Below, one piece after another: positions 52,313 through 61,064 of a stretch of DNA of 64,000 nucleotides. The notes below the pieces were generated by a model. It was not told where the DNA came from, did not search any database, and was given only the letters and a program-made list of their open reading frames with translations. The translations under genes were made by a program, and so were the position numbers. Numbering within the stretch: the first letter of the stretch is position 1; each line of letters starts with the position of its first letter. Source of the stretch: Bacteroidota bacterium (GTDB lineage Bacteria > Bacteroidota > Bacteroidia > Bacteroidales > UBA10428); the NCBI GenBank assembly GCA_023442525.1, contig JAEZZA010000017.1, positions 186,001 through 250,000 on the forward strand, in the 5' to 3' direction.

Positions 52313-54799
52313 TTATACCCTTGGAGTAACCCTTGCCGCTGTTTTAATATCTACGGCCGTTACGCCCAGAGTTTGTAATGTCTGTCTCATGTCGTTAAAA
52401 ACCGGTTTTTCTTTTTCAGGATCGGATATAGTCAATATGGCTGTAAATGGAACACCAGCACTCGGGAGGCTAACGCCATCCCGTGCCAAATACTCGACAT
52501 CCAGTGACCAATCCGTTGTAGGGCCAACGCCTTTGGGAAAAGTTCTTTCATAAACCTTTACAGGACTCCATTTAAATGAATGCTCTATAAGGTCTTTCTC
52601 ATAAACACTACCATCGCCGTCTTCGGGAGTATATATGGCATTTAAACGTCCGAGGTATTTCCCGTCATTCTGCAATTGACGCAATGCAGCTTCTATATTT
52701 ATTCTCACAAACTCTGTCCCATACCGGTAATCAAATAACGGCGTACTTACTAGGGTGAGTTTTGCATGGCCGAAACACTTTCCATCCCTAACTAAACTGG
52801 CAGGCCAGGAGAATTTGAAGCTCATTTTATGGCCATTTATTGCTCTGTTGGCAAATACCAGCGTAATGGCTGAAGAGTCGCCATTAAGAATTTCATCTGA
52901 ACCGTTGGGTACACCGAACCCGATCAAATGTTTTGTTACTTTTCTCAGTTTTTTATCGTTGAGGGACTCTGGTAAGACGGCATGGTGGATTCCAAGAGCC
53001 ATCAAAGTCTCCCTCGAAACAATCCCTTCAATGGCATGGTCAAGGCAAGCCAACGTCTTTGCTACATTGGGAGCTGCGTAGCTTGTTCCGCAGCCGTCTA
53101 CAATCTGCCCCACAGTATTTAACGAAACTAATCCATGCCCGAATGTAGGATGCTTAGTGCCAGCGCCTCCCACATGAGCTAAGTCAGGTTTTAGTCCAAC
53201 CCTCAAGCCAGGTCCTCTACAACTGTAATTGCTCAAAGCGTAAGGAACGATACCGTCCACGTTGGGAGGATTTAAGGCAGACACACTTATGTTCCTGCAG
53301 CTCTCGGCAGGTTTTTTAATCGTATCGTTCCTGGATGCAGCCAAAATATTTAACGCTTCGACAATATCGGATGGCCATTCTTTCCTGGTATCATTGGGAT
53401 GGGTATTCCCTGCGGATATTACAAATATGACATCTTTCTCTTCGGCGATTTTATCCAGTATCTGCGCGGGTATGCTATAGCCCGAAGTGGTTGCGTGCTC
53501 CTCAATGTTTAAGCTGAAATTGAATATTCTTACACCTGTGCGTGCGGTTAGTTCCTGAACGGCCAGCTCCAATTCATTGAAAAATTCCAGTGGTCTTGTA
53601 AAATATGTTGAATATTTATCATTTCTCGGAAGAATATCCAGATCGATGATTTTGCAGCCGTCAATCTCCCTGCAAATAGTATTTCCATTGAGTGTTTGGC
53701 CGAAAAGTGCCAACCCGGCAATGAATGTGCCGTGGTTTTCGTCTTTGTCTACAGGGTTGATCAATCCCCACCTGTCTTCAATCCATTGCCTGTACAAGTC
53801 GGAAACACCACCGTCTACCACGCAAAGTTTGGGATAAGAAATTTTGACATCCGGTTCTGGGATTGAAAAATCCGTCTCCTTTTTGGGGGTGCTTTTAGTA
53901 AAGCTCTGCGTAACTATCGGCGGTAACGTTATCCTTTTGACCAATGGGTGATCTCCCAGGAAATCCAAAAGTGCTGTATGCCTGTTAGCGTCCAGGTCTA
54001 CTACCTTTTTTCCCACGGTCTTATTGGATACGGTAGCCCCGGACGGTATTAGCTGGATAACCGGCGGTGCACCGCTTTCTTCCAGCCTCACACCGAATAT
54101 AATTGCAATTCCTGCACCGCTCATAATTCTATTCGCTACTAACCCGGCACCAAAGCTTTCCAATCCGTCAAAAAAACTTTTGAATAGATTGAATTTATAT
54201 GGACTTAGTGTATCCCAATTCTGCCTTGCTGGTGGGGCATCGAACATTTCAACAATGTATGCTCCACCCGTTTGAGGGTTTGCAAGCCACTCAATAGCGT
54301 CCCTTACGGAGAACTTCCTTTTATCACTTGCCGTATAAGGAGTTATTTCCTTGATAGCACCGACTTCGCTTCTTACCTTGGAAGGGTTGGGGATATTCTT
54401 GCCATCCTTTTCTTTGTACCTCGATTGCGTTTCAGCCTGTCCCACTTTTGAACTTATCTCATCTATACTTTCAGGCGTTAATTCAACAAACAGTTCGCCA
54501 AGGTCACCCGCTCCTACGACAGGGGCAATCTCTCGTTTGAATATCTGCGATGTTGGACGGTGACTTTTGGCCAATGCGAATTGCTGTAGAGTAACTTTCG
54601 CGTATGAAACCGGAGCATAGCTGCTCACAATCTGCATTGCCTTGATGTTTTCAAGTTGCCTCTGTATATTGTCACGATGCACGACAAAATCCGCATCATT
54701 CCCTGCAAAAAAATCTTTAGACGGGCCACCTCCTGTGCGATCCCATGCTTCAATGAAGTCATTGGTATTAAGTATTATCTGAACTGGACTGTTTGCCAT
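52313..54799 (-). CDS. Subtilisin-like (S8) serine protease, IetS-like
   Basis: The 828-residue protein has no signal peptide, so it should be cytoplasmic. An N-terminal region of about 320 residues without a known fold is followed by an S8 domain: CVVDGGV (Asp, about D329), ENHGTFIAG (His, about H356), VISAGNTHPND (oxyanion Asn) and GCGTSYAAPN (Ser, about S573). The triad is intact. About 230 further residues form a C-terminal beta-rich region. The AAA ATPase gene is 3 bases upstream. AAA plus subtilase pairs are known as IetAS antiphage systems, in which the ATPase is thought to control the protease; assignment here rests on architecture only. Confidence 0.88.
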   Translation of the reverse strand: MANSPVQIILNTNDFIEAWDRTGGGPSKDFFAGNDADFVVHRDNIQRQLENIKAMQIVSSYAPVSYAKVTLQQFALAKSHRPTSQIFKREIAPVVGAGDLGELFVELTPESIDEISSKVGQAETQSRYKEKDGKNIPNPSKVRSEVGAIKEITPYTASDKRKFSVRDAIEWLANPQTGGAYIVEMFDAPPARQNWDTLSPYKFNLFKSFFDGLESFGAGLVANRIMSGAGIAIIFGVRLEESGAPPVIQLIPSGATVSNKTVGKKVVDLDANRHTALLDFLGDHPLVKRITLPPIVTQSFTKSTPKKETDFSIPEPDVKISYPKLCVVDGGVSDLYRQWIEDRWGLINPVDKDENHGTFIAGLALFGQTLNGNTICREIDGCKIIDLDILPRNDKYSTYFTRPLEFFNELELAVQELTARTGVRIFNFSLNIEEHATTSGYSIPAQILDKIAEEKDVIFVISAGNTHPNDTRKEWPSDIVEALNILAASRNDTIKKPAESCRNISVSALNPPNVDGIVPYALSNYSCRGPGLRVGLKPDLAHVGGAGTKHPTFGHGLVSLNTVGQIVDGCGTSYAAPNVAKTLACLDHAIEGIVSRETLMALGIHHAVLPESLNDKKLRKVTKHLIGFGVPNGSDEILNGDSSAITLVFANRAINGHKMSFKFSWPASLVRDGKCFGHAKLTLVSTPLFDYRYGTEFVRINIEAALRQLQNDGKYLGRLNAIYTPEDGDGSVYEKDLIEHSFKWSPVKVYERTFPKGVGPTTDWSLDVEYLARDGVSLPSAGVPFTAILTISDPEKEKPVFNDMRQTLQTLGVTAVDIKTAARVTPRV

Positions 54800-54802
54800 A
54801 TC

Positions 54803-55990
54803 TTAAATCTTTTCTGATTCTTTAAATTTTGACAGTTGCTTACTCAAAGTTGAGGGGGTCATACCAAACAATGGGGCAATATCTTTTTGTTTAAAGGAGT
54901 AGTTCTTGTCAGACAGTAGCATCCCAATGAACTCCTCGTCACTATGTAGCATAATATTTCGTTTCTCAACATTGACCCTCCCTGAGTTTAACAAGGCAAA
55001 TTGCTTCATCACGGAGACTATATTGCCGTTCTCTTCCAATACGAAAGCCCTCTTTAACCACTTTGAAAGCATTTCCGCATCAGCCCCTGAAGATCCTTCA
55101 AGACACCATGCTAAAAATTTGATCTCGCTATCATTAAATTCCAATGGATGCAAAAACTTCCTAAGTAAATGTATCATTACTTCCGGAGAAGGTTTAGGCA
55201 CCTCTATCTGGATGTCAAATCTTCGCCAGATCGCCGGATCCAAAAGCCCCTCGTGGTTGGTAACACCGATAGTAAACCCCTTTTCATGTCTTGAGTCCAA
55301 GCATTGTAATAGAGTATTCACCACCCGTTTTACTTCACCGACTTCCTGCGGGTCGTTACGGAGTTTTGCAATGGCATCAAATTCATCTAATAAAAGTACG
55401 CATTTGTATCTGTCCGCAAATGCAAATAAACTCCCAATATTCCTGGACGTTGTGCCCAAAAATGAAGACATTAACCCCTCTAATCTGGCCAATACCACAG
55501 GCATACCTATCTGTTTTGCGATCCATTTTGCCAAATGAGTTTTCCCCGTTCCGGACAAGCCATAAATAAGGCAAGAGCTTGCAGGGGTTGCATTTATTTC
55601 CACCAGCTTATCAAACCGCGCCCATTCGTTTACGACAGTTTGTATGGCCAATTGGATGTTACCCTCGAACAAAGGCACTTCATCGGGTAAATCAGTCTGG
55701 AAAAATACCTCTGCTAATGGAGTGGATGTTTCCTTGTCAACAGGTATTGGGGTTTTGGGGGTAAGTTCCTTTCCCTTGCCGATAACAAAAGATTTTTCGA
55801 TTTTACTTGGCGACATATCAATCGATCCCTGAGTGGATGACAATAACGAGGCTAACGATTTAGCTTCTTTTACGTTTCCATCCTTCTCCAAACTTTCTAT
55901 CAACCTATTGATTTGATGCGTGATAGCCTCATTAGGGTTAGAAAGTGCGGATCTGCATAACGCCTGAATTATATTGAAATATTTTATCAT
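54803..55990 (-). CDS. AAA ATPase, IetA-like partner of the protease
   Basis: I start at ATG 55990 because an in-frame ATG at 56044 adds only an unrelated leader. The 395 residues have an N-terminal helical bundle (about 1-110), then an AAA+ domain: Walker A YGLSGTGKTH (about 143-152), Walker B VLLLDEFDAIA, sensor and arginine-finger region ITNHEGLLDPAIWRRFD. The C-terminus (FKQKDIAPLFGMTPSTLSKQ) is a helix-turn-helix-like segment that may sense DNA. It is followed by the protease gene after 3 bases. The closest known scheme is the AAA component of an IetAS-type defence pair. Confidence 0.86.
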   Translation of the reverse strand: MIKYFNIIQALCRSALSNPNEAITHQINRLIESLEKDGNVKEAKSLASLLSSTQGSIDMSPSKIEKSFVIGKGKELTPKTPIPVDKETSTPLAEVFFQTDLPDEVPLFEGNIQLAIQTVVNEWARFDKLVEINATPASSCLIYGLSGTGKTHLAKWIAKQIGMPVVLARLEGLMSSFLGTTSRNIGSLFAFADRYKCVLLLDEFDAIAKLRNDPQEVGEVKRVVNTLLQCLDSRHEKGFTIGVTNHEGLLDPAIWRRFDIQIEVPKPSPEVMIHLLRKFLHPLEFNDSEIKFLAWCLEGSSGADAEMLSKWLKRAFVLEENGNIVSVMKQFALLNSGRVNVEKRNIMLHSDEEFIGMLLSDKNYSFKQKDIAPLFGMTPSTLSKQLSKFKESEKI

Positions 55991-56299
55991 CACTAAATTG
56001 GTTGCTACTGCATTTAATTGCAAATTTAAGAATAAAAATTCCATAAAACAAATATAAGTTTCCGTTTTTTATAAAAAATTTCCATTTTTAGGATTTTATA
56101 TCCGAAATCGGTAATTTATTGATTGTAATCTTATTCACCATTAAATGGCTCAACCCCTGAACATTCAGCAAGCGTTCAATTTCCGATTAAATGTTTTTGT
56201 TTTATCTGTAAAATAATTCCGTTATGTACTATACATTATCCCAGTATACAGGATGAACCCAGTATTCCTGTCCATAGTAACTATTTAAACTTTTGCTAT
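55991..56299. promoter_or_regulatory. Divergent control region of the AAA operon and the recombinase gene
   Basis: This AT-rich interval separates genes reading outward and must hold both promoters. CCCAGTAT occurs twice (56240-56247 and 56258-56265), and ACAGGA at 56248-56253 pairs with TCCTGT at 56266-56271. These small repeats, about 30-60 bases before the recombinase start, could be an operator for it. Confidence 0.4.
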
Positions 56300-57958
56300 A
56301 TGTCAACAGCCATTCTCTACATCCGTGTCAGCACAGATGAACAAGCCATTAAAGGCTATTCGATGAAAAATCAAGAAGACCGTTTAATCCAATACTGCGA
56401 GGCAAATGATGTCTTAGTGCTTCAAATTATTCGTGAAGATCATTCGGCAAAAACCTTCAATAGACCTGAATGGAAGTATATGTTGAAATCTTTCAATCAC
56501 AAAAAGACAGAACGGCCAGACCTGGTGTTATTCACACGTTGGGATCGGTTCAGTAGAAATGCGGGCGATGCTTATTATATGATTGCTTCTTTGAAGCGGA
56601 TGTGTATCGAAGTACAGGCAATTGAACAGATACTTGACTTGAGTATACCAGAGAACAAGTTGGTGCTCGCTCTATACCTTGCAGTTGCAGAAGTGGAAAA
56701 TGACAGAAGATCCTTAAATATAAAAAGAGCTATGCATAAAGCCAAACAAGAGGGAAAATGGATGGGGCCTGCTCCGAAAGGTTATGTGAATAAAATAACG
56801 GAGGCGGGAAACAAACAAATTATTCCTGTTGAGCCAGAAGCGACAATAATAAGGAATATCTTCTCTCAAATAGCCGAAGGAAATGTAAGTATTAGAGAAA
56901 TGCACCAAATAGCCATAAAATCCGGTTTTAAATGCAGTCTCAATAACTTTGGGTGTCTTTTACGAAACCCTGTGTATTGCGGAAAGATAAAAGTTCCTGA
57001 TTTTGAAAACGATAAAAGTAGTGTAGTTACTGGCACTCACGAAGGGTTAGTTACAGAAAGTCTGTTCGAAAAAGTGCAAGAGGTGTTGGATGGTCGAACC
57101 AAAAAGACTCTTCTCAAAAGTAAGAATGTCCTCTTTCCATTTCGAGGCATATTTATATGTCCTAAATGTTCACGCACGCTTACTGGAAGCGTTTCGAAAG
57201 GGAACAGGAATTACTATGCTTATTATCATTGCTATAATGGATGTAAATTTCGGATCAGGGCAAGTAAGATAGACGACCAGTTTATGGAATTTCTTCAAGG
57301 TTTTATTCTGCCTGAGATTATAGTTAACTTATTTCGGATAGTCATTAAAAAGCTATCTGATTCAGACAGGAAAGCCCATGCTATACACCAACATCAGATC
57401 ACGAAAAGCCTGGAACATCTATTCAATAGATCAATCAAAGCAAAGGAGTTATTCCTAAGGGGTGAAATCGACGACGAAGACTTTTACGTTATAAAGTCCG
57501 ATTGTGAAGCAAGGATAAACTCAATGGGAAACGATCTTCAACAGGTTGCATTGAATATAATAGGTTTTAAAAATGACATTGACAAAGATGTATTCCAACT
57601 TCTTCGTATTGACCAACTCTTTTTTAAGTTGCCTTTTGAGAGAAAGGTAAAAATGATCAGACTCTTATTAAAGGATAGAATTGTTCCGGGTGATAAAACA
57701 TTTCAAAACTCTCTAAATAATGTATCCAGTGTAATGGTTAGAACAAAGGTTTTTGCAAATGAGAAAATGGGTGAGGATACAGAAGTACAGATTCGATTTG
57801 GGTATGATTCGGAAACTCAATACTTCTATAACCAACTGCTGAAGCAAACAACGTCTATATCAATAAAGGCGAGTTCAATCTTTTGGGACACGTTCCCTCA
57901 AATAATAGTCTTTCTCAAAGAAATGGCATCTTTAATTCAACAGAGCGAAAGGTCGTAA
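56300..57958 (+). CDS. Large serine recombinase (integrase) of the island
   Basis: The 552 residues have the three-part large serine recombinase layout: catalytic resolvase domain (about 1-150) with YIRVSTDEQ (catalytic S11) and FTRWDRFSRNAGD; the Recombinase domain (about 165-270: GPAPKGYVNK, LLRNPVYCGKI); a zinc ribbon (about 285-330, CPKCSRTLTGSV...CYNGC); and a coiled-coil C-terminal region. All motifs look intact. Such enzymes integrate and excise DNA at short att sites without a tRNA target requirement. It lies at the right end and diverges from the cargo operon. No excision-directionality factor is recognised. Confidence 0.93.
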   Translation: MSTAILYIRVSTDEQAIKGYSMKNQEDRLIQYCEANDVLVLQIIREDHSAKTFNRPEWKYMLKSFNHKKTERPDLVLFTRWDRFSRNAGDAYYMIASLKRMCIEVQAIEQILDLSIPENKLVLALYLAVAEVENDRRSLNIKRAMHKAKQEGKWMGPAPKGYVNKITEAGNKQIIPVEPEATIIRNIFSQIAEGNVSIREMHQIAIKSGFKCSLNNFGCLLRNPVYCGKIKVPDFENDKSSVVTGTHEGLVTESLFEKVQEVLDGRTKKTLLKSKNVLFPFRGIFICPKCSRTLTGSVSKGNRNYYAYYHCYNGCKFRIRASKIDDQFMEFLQGFILPEIIVNLFRIVIKKLSDSDRKAHAIHQHQITKSLEHLFNRSIKAKELFLRGEIDDEDFYVIKSDCEARINSMGNDLQQVALNIIGFKNDIDKDVFQLLRIDQLFFKLPFERKVKMIRLLLKDRIVPGDKTFQNSLNNVSSVMVRTKVFANEKMGEDTEVQIRFGYDSETQYFYNQLLKQTTSISIKASSIFWDTFPQIIVFLKEMASLIQQSERS

Positions 57959-57983
57959 ATGGCCCTTGATTCTTGTGAACAGT

Positions 57984-57995
57984 AGAGTTCGAGTT
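57984..57995. repeat. Right copy of the 12-base terminal inverted repeat
   Basis: AGAGTTCGAGTT is the exact reverse complement of 49290-49301, and lies 26 bases after the recombinase stop. Confidence 0.5.
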
Positions 57996-58114
57996 CCAGA
58001 AGGTCACCCTGTTGGTACAAGAACATTTTATCAACAAAAAACGACAATAAATAATAGGTTATTATTCTGATTAGTAACTGATTAAATATTTATTAGTAAC
58101 GTGCAAAAAGAGTT

Positions 58115-58146
58115 CGTTCTCACATAGCTATAGTTTTATGAGAACG
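58115..58146. repeat. Imperfect palindrome between island end and tRNA-Lys
   Basis: CGTTCTCA (58115-58122) is the reverse complement of TGAGAACG (58139-58146), with a 16-base AT-rich centre. No gene lies within, and its role is not visible. Confidence 0.35.
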
Positions 58147-58203
58147 ATTTATAATGAAATGGAGAAATATGAAAGAATTGAAATACAGTAGTATATAAAA
58201 AAT

Positions 58204-58227
58204 AAGCCCCAACATAAGTTGAGGCTT
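58204..58227 (-). terminator. Terminator of the tRNA-Lys transcript
   Basis: AAGCCCCAAC and GTTGAGGCTT form a ten-pair stem with one mismatch and a 4-base loop. On the minus strand it is followed by TTATTTTTTATA, and it begins 6 bases after the tRNA's 3' end, as expected for an intrinsic terminator. Confidence 0.75.
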
Positions 58228-58232
58228 TAAAG

Positions 58233-58305
58233 TGATCCAGCTGGGATTCGAACCCAGGACCCCATCCTTAAAAGGGATGTGCTCTACCTGCTGAGCTACT
58301 GGATC
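58233..58305 (-). tRNA. tRNA-Lys (anticodon UUU)
   Basis: The minus strand folds as a complete cloverleaf: acceptor GATCCAG pairing with CTGGATC, D-arm GCTC...GAGC, anticodon stem CATCC/GGATG around the loop CTTTTAA (anticodon TTT), and T-arm CTGGG-TTCGAAT-CCCAG. The discriminator is A and CCA is not encoded. It delivers lysine to AAA/AAG codons. It is intact and not duplicated at the island boundary. Confidence 0.97.
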
Positions 58306-58369
58306 GGATTAACCGCAAACACGCTATTTCAGAGGGTCGCGATTAAAACCCGTTTATTTTAAAGAGTTG

Positions 58370-58377
58370 CAAATATA
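58370..58377 (-). promoter_or_regulatory. Candidate -7 box for tRNA-Lys
   Basis: Read on the minus strand the bases are TATATTTG, a perfect fit to TAnnTTTG, 65 bases before the tRNA's 5' end. The -33 element upstream is only a weak T-rich stretch. Confidence 0.45.
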
Positions 58378-58525
58378 CTATCTTAATCTTAACCATAAAA
58401 AAAATTGTGTTTTATTTTTTAACAGTAATGCCATTTCCCTGAAATAATGCATACTGCCCCGGCGTTTGCAACACTATGGATGATTTCACGTATACAAAAA
58501 TTGTTTACAAATTAAACCGGGCACA

Positions 58526-59602
58526 ATGAAAAATTTATTGAAATCAGGTCTTTTGTTTAGCCTTGCACTTTGTCTATCATCAGGATTAAACACTTACGGT
58601 CAGGTTAGTGAAGTTGGTAACATGCTTGCCGGAGGTGCAGAAGATGCACAAAAATTACTACAGCCTTATATTACTCCGGCCGTTAACGCCTTTGGCGCTG
58701 CCCTGTCGGGCGGATGGTATAATACTGCCGAACCGCATAAACTAGGAGGCTTTGATATTACCTTTTCGGCCAGTGCTGCTATAGTACCTCAGGATAAAAG
58801 GTCATTCTTTATTGATGATTCTGAACTTAGTTTCCTGAAGCTTGCAGAGGGTGCCAATCCCGAAACTCAGACCATATCCGGAGAATCTGCACCCGGTCCG
58901 CAGATGGTGTACAATGTTGGCGATTTTCAGTCGCCTGCCTTCAGAATGCCTGAGGGATTAAATACTCGCTGGGTTCCGGCTCCCATGATTCAGGCAGGAA
59001 TCGGACTTATTAAAGGAACCGACGTGATGTTCAGATATCTGCCCAATGTTAAATATGATGGCAATGAACTGGGATTATGGGGTGTCGGCGGCCGTCATGA
59101 TATTAAACAATGGATACCAGGTCTTAAAATGCTTCCCGTACTCAAAATATCCTTAATGTACGGATATACCAAGCTTCATACTTTCGTGGATATGAATATC
59201 ACTCCGGCAACTATAGGTGCTGGTTCACTTCCATCGGAAAACACCATCTGGGATGATCAGTATATGAGATTATGGGTGAAAAGTCATACCGCAAACCTGC
59301 TGGTAGCAGCCGATTTAAGAGTTGTCACCTTTTATGGTGCACTTGGCTTTGTAACCAGCCAGACTAATTTGAAGATGGAAGGACCTTTCCCTTCCGTAGG
59401 TCTGAATAGTGCCAATGAACCTGTTGTTGCCATGTTGACTGATCCTATTGATATGGAGATCAAGAACAAGGACGGGAGTGTTACCAAACCCAGGTTCAAT
59501 GCAGGTATCCGATTCAAAATGGCAATTGTTACGCTGCATTTCGATTACAGTTGGGCTAATTACAGTGTGCTAACAGCAGGCCTGGGGTTCTCGTTCAGGT
59601 AG
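58526..59602 (+). CDS. DUF6588-like exported protein
   Basis: The 358 residues begin with a signal peptide (about 1-26, TYGQ-VSEV). The mature part includes LQPYITPAVNAFGAALSGGWYN and long beta-strand segments ending HFDYSWANYSVLTAGLGFSFR, a closing C-terminal phenylalanine strand like outer-membrane beta-barrels. This matches the DUF6588 family as I recall it, a Bacteroidota outer-membrane-type protein with no known function. It stands alone in its strand with a strong terminator behind it. Confidence 0.78.
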   Translation: MKNLLKSGLLFSLALCLSSGLNTYGQVSEVGNMLAGGAEDAQKLLQPYITPAVNAFGAALSGGWYNTAEPHKLGGFDITFSASAAIVPQDKRSFFIDDSELSFLKLAEGANPETQTISGESAPGPQMVYNVGDFQSPAFRMPEGLNTRWVPAPMIQAGIGLIKGTDVMFRYLPNVKYDGNELGLWGVGGRHDIKQWIPGLKMLPVLKISLMYGYTKLHTFVDMNITPATIGAGSLPSENTIWDDQYMRLWVKSHTANLLVAADLRVVTFYGALGFVTSQTNLKMEGPFPSVGLNSANEPVVAMLTDPIDMEIKNKDGSVTKPRFNAGIRFKMAIVTLHFDYSWANYSVLTAGLGFSFR

Positions 59603-59656
59603 AACAGCCTTACCCTGCATATTATATAAGCAGGCTGAAGCCTGCAAGGATATACT

Positions 59657-59705
59657 GACCGGAGTACCCGCGATAACGAGGCGGGAGCTCCGGTCGGATT
59701 TTTTT
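59657..59705 (+). terminator. Intrinsic terminator after the DUF6588-like gene
   Basis: GACCGGAG/CTCCGGTC (8 bp) encloses CCCGC/GCGGG (5 bp) with a small internal bulge, and is followed by a seven-base T run. It ends over the stop of the convergent envelope-protein gene. A second short stem (GCAGGCT/AGCCTGC) lies 20 bases before it. Confidence 0.88.
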
Positions 59706-60282
59706 AAAAGTTAAAGCCGAATTTGAATATAGGATTCTGCCGGTAATAGGGTGAATATATGTTTTGAGTAACATCCCATAATACCAGAATGGATATACCA
59801 AAACGCCTGCCTGCCGGTTGAAACAAACCAGCCCCGAGCAAGAGGTTATCAATCCATAGGCGACCACCATCAAATGTGAACTTTTCTACATTTACCACTT
59901 CATTTTCACCGTAAAGCATCAAATCTCCAATTCCAAGACGGTTCTCCCTGATTGAGCCCTGGTAAACAACAAACGAAGTATATACTTTGCCACCGTAGAT
60001 GGAAGATTCCATGTCCCAGTGTTTATCCCTCGCGTAAATATAAATAGGGCCGAGTCCCGAAGTAAGCCTGTCGGTAATGCGGTAACCCACTGTTGGGGCA
60101 AGTTTAATATATGTATAGCTTCCAAAGCTTAATGCGAAATCGGCGCCAAATACGATTCGTTCCCTGAAAGGCATCTGCTCCTTCTTCTCCTTTGAGGGGC
60201 CAACTCTTTCCTCAACCTGCGCGAATGCCTGGAATGTAAGAAGGAACAAACCTAATGTCAGCGCTGAAATTTTATTTATCAT
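59704..60282 (-). CDS. Small exported envelope protein, likely beta-barrel
   Basis: I use ATG 60282, which gives a clean signal peptide (about 1-22, AFA-QVEE); an upstream in-frame ATG at 60348 touches the next gene. The 192-residue chain alternates beta-strands (IVFGADFALSFGSYTYIKLAPTVGYR, KVYTSFVVYQGSI) and ends in FKFGFNF, a C-terminal aromatic strand as in outer-membrane barrels. No family is recognised. It is divergent from the dehydrogenase gene at 60349 with 66 bases between the starts. Confidence 0.75.
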   Translation of the reverse strand: MINKISALTLGLFLLTFQAFAQVEERVGPSKEKKEQMPFRERIVFGADFALSFGSYTYIKLAPTVGYRITDRLTSGLGPIYIYARDKHWDMESSIYGGKVYTSFVVYQGSIRENRLGIGDLMLYGENEVVNVEKFTFDGGRLWIDNLLLGAGLFQPAGRRFGISILVLWDVTQNIYSPYYRQNPIFKFGFNF

Positions 60283-60348
60283 GGTTTCTTTCTTAATTTT
60301 AATCCAATAAAACGTGCTAAAATTACAAATTGATATAGACATCTGCAC

Positions 60349-61056
60349 ATGAACATACTTATTACAGGAGCAAGCCGGGGAATAGGCTTTGAATTGGTAA
60401 AGTATTTTGCCCGAAAGGATAAGACCAATGTTTATGCATTATCCAGGAATAAATCGGCCCTGGGCCGACTGGCCTCAGTTTGCGCGGGATTAAACAAGAC
60501 TTCCGTGGTTACACCCCTGGCAATTGACTTGTTAGACATAGTTAAAAATGCCGGTATCATCACTAAAAAACTTTCAAACATTCATCTGGATATTTTGATT
60601 AATAATGCCGGATACCTTGAAAATAAAGCATTTGCTGATGTTGAACACAACGATCTTATTTCCACCTTTAACGTTAATTTCTTTGCACCGGCATTGCTAA
60701 TCAAGCATCTTACTCCGCTCATGGGTGGTAAATCGGTTTCTCATGTGGTAAATATTTCCAGCATGGGAGGTTTTCAGGGAAGTCAGAAATACCCCGGCTT
60801 ATCGGTTTACAGCAGTTCAAAAGCTGCCCTGGCCTGTCTGACCGAATGTCTGAACGAGGAGATGAAGGATAAAAATATTGTTTTCAATTGCCTGGCAATC
60901 GGCTCGGTACAAACTGAAATGCTTACTGAAGCCTTTCCCGGTTACAAAGCTCCGCTTAATGCATCGGAAATGGCGGAATTTATAGGAAATTTCGCTCTAA
61001 CGGCCCACAAGTATATTCATGGTAAAATACTTCCGGTTTCAATCACCAATCCCTGA
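60349..61056 (+). CDS. Short-chain dehydrogenase/reductase (SDR)
   Basis: The 235 residues have the classical SDR motifs: NILITGASRGIGFELV with the TGxxxGIG nucleotide site at the N-terminus, the LINNAGYLENKAF (NNAG) stabilising motif, a catalytic Ser in VNISSMGG and the YSSSK (YxxxK) catalytic pair. It probably uses NAD(P)H; the substrate is not inferable. It converges on the butyrate kinase gene with 8 bases between them. Confidence 0.9.
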   Translation: MNILITGASRGIGFELVKYFARKDKTNVYALSRNKSALGRLASVCAGLNKTSVVTPLAIDLLDIVKNAGIITKKLSNIHLDILINNAGYLENKAFADVEHNDLISTFNVNFFAPALLIKHLTPLMGGKSVSHVVNISSMGGFQGSQKYPGLSVYSSSKAALACLTECLNEEMKDKNIVFNCLAIGSVQTEMLTEAFPGYKAPLNASEMAEFIGNFALTAHKYIHGKILPVSITNP

Positions 61057-61064
61057 CAAACCAA

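Larger units (their letters stand above)
49282..58020. mobile_element. Probable integrated island carried by a large serine recombinase
   Basis: The region between the CotH terminator and the tRNA-Lys area carries only accessory genes, with a large serine recombinase gene near the right end. TGGTACAA occurs at 49282-49289 and again at 58013-58020, and a 12-base inverted repeat lies just inside each end. These fit attL/attR remnants of about 8.7 kb of inserted DNA, but the exact crossover point is uncertain (TTGTGAAC is also shared, at 49270 and 57973). Cargo: DUF6527, E1-like, multi-ubiquitin, DUF2188, subtilisin and AAA genes, all on the minus strand, plus the recombinase on the plus strand. 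No transfer genes are present, so movement would need help. Confidence 0.65.

Noticed and set aside
54906..55538. 210-codon plus-strand frame antisense to the AAA ATPase
   Set aside because: The minus strand shows Walker A, Walker B and HTH-like motifs, while the plus frame has none and is Ser-rich, typical of a shadow.
58233..58305. tRNA-Lys as the attachment site of the island
   Set aside because: The tRNA is intact, lies about 210 bases beyond the direct repeat, and no second tRNA fragment occurs at the left end; serine recombinases also rarely use tRNA genes.
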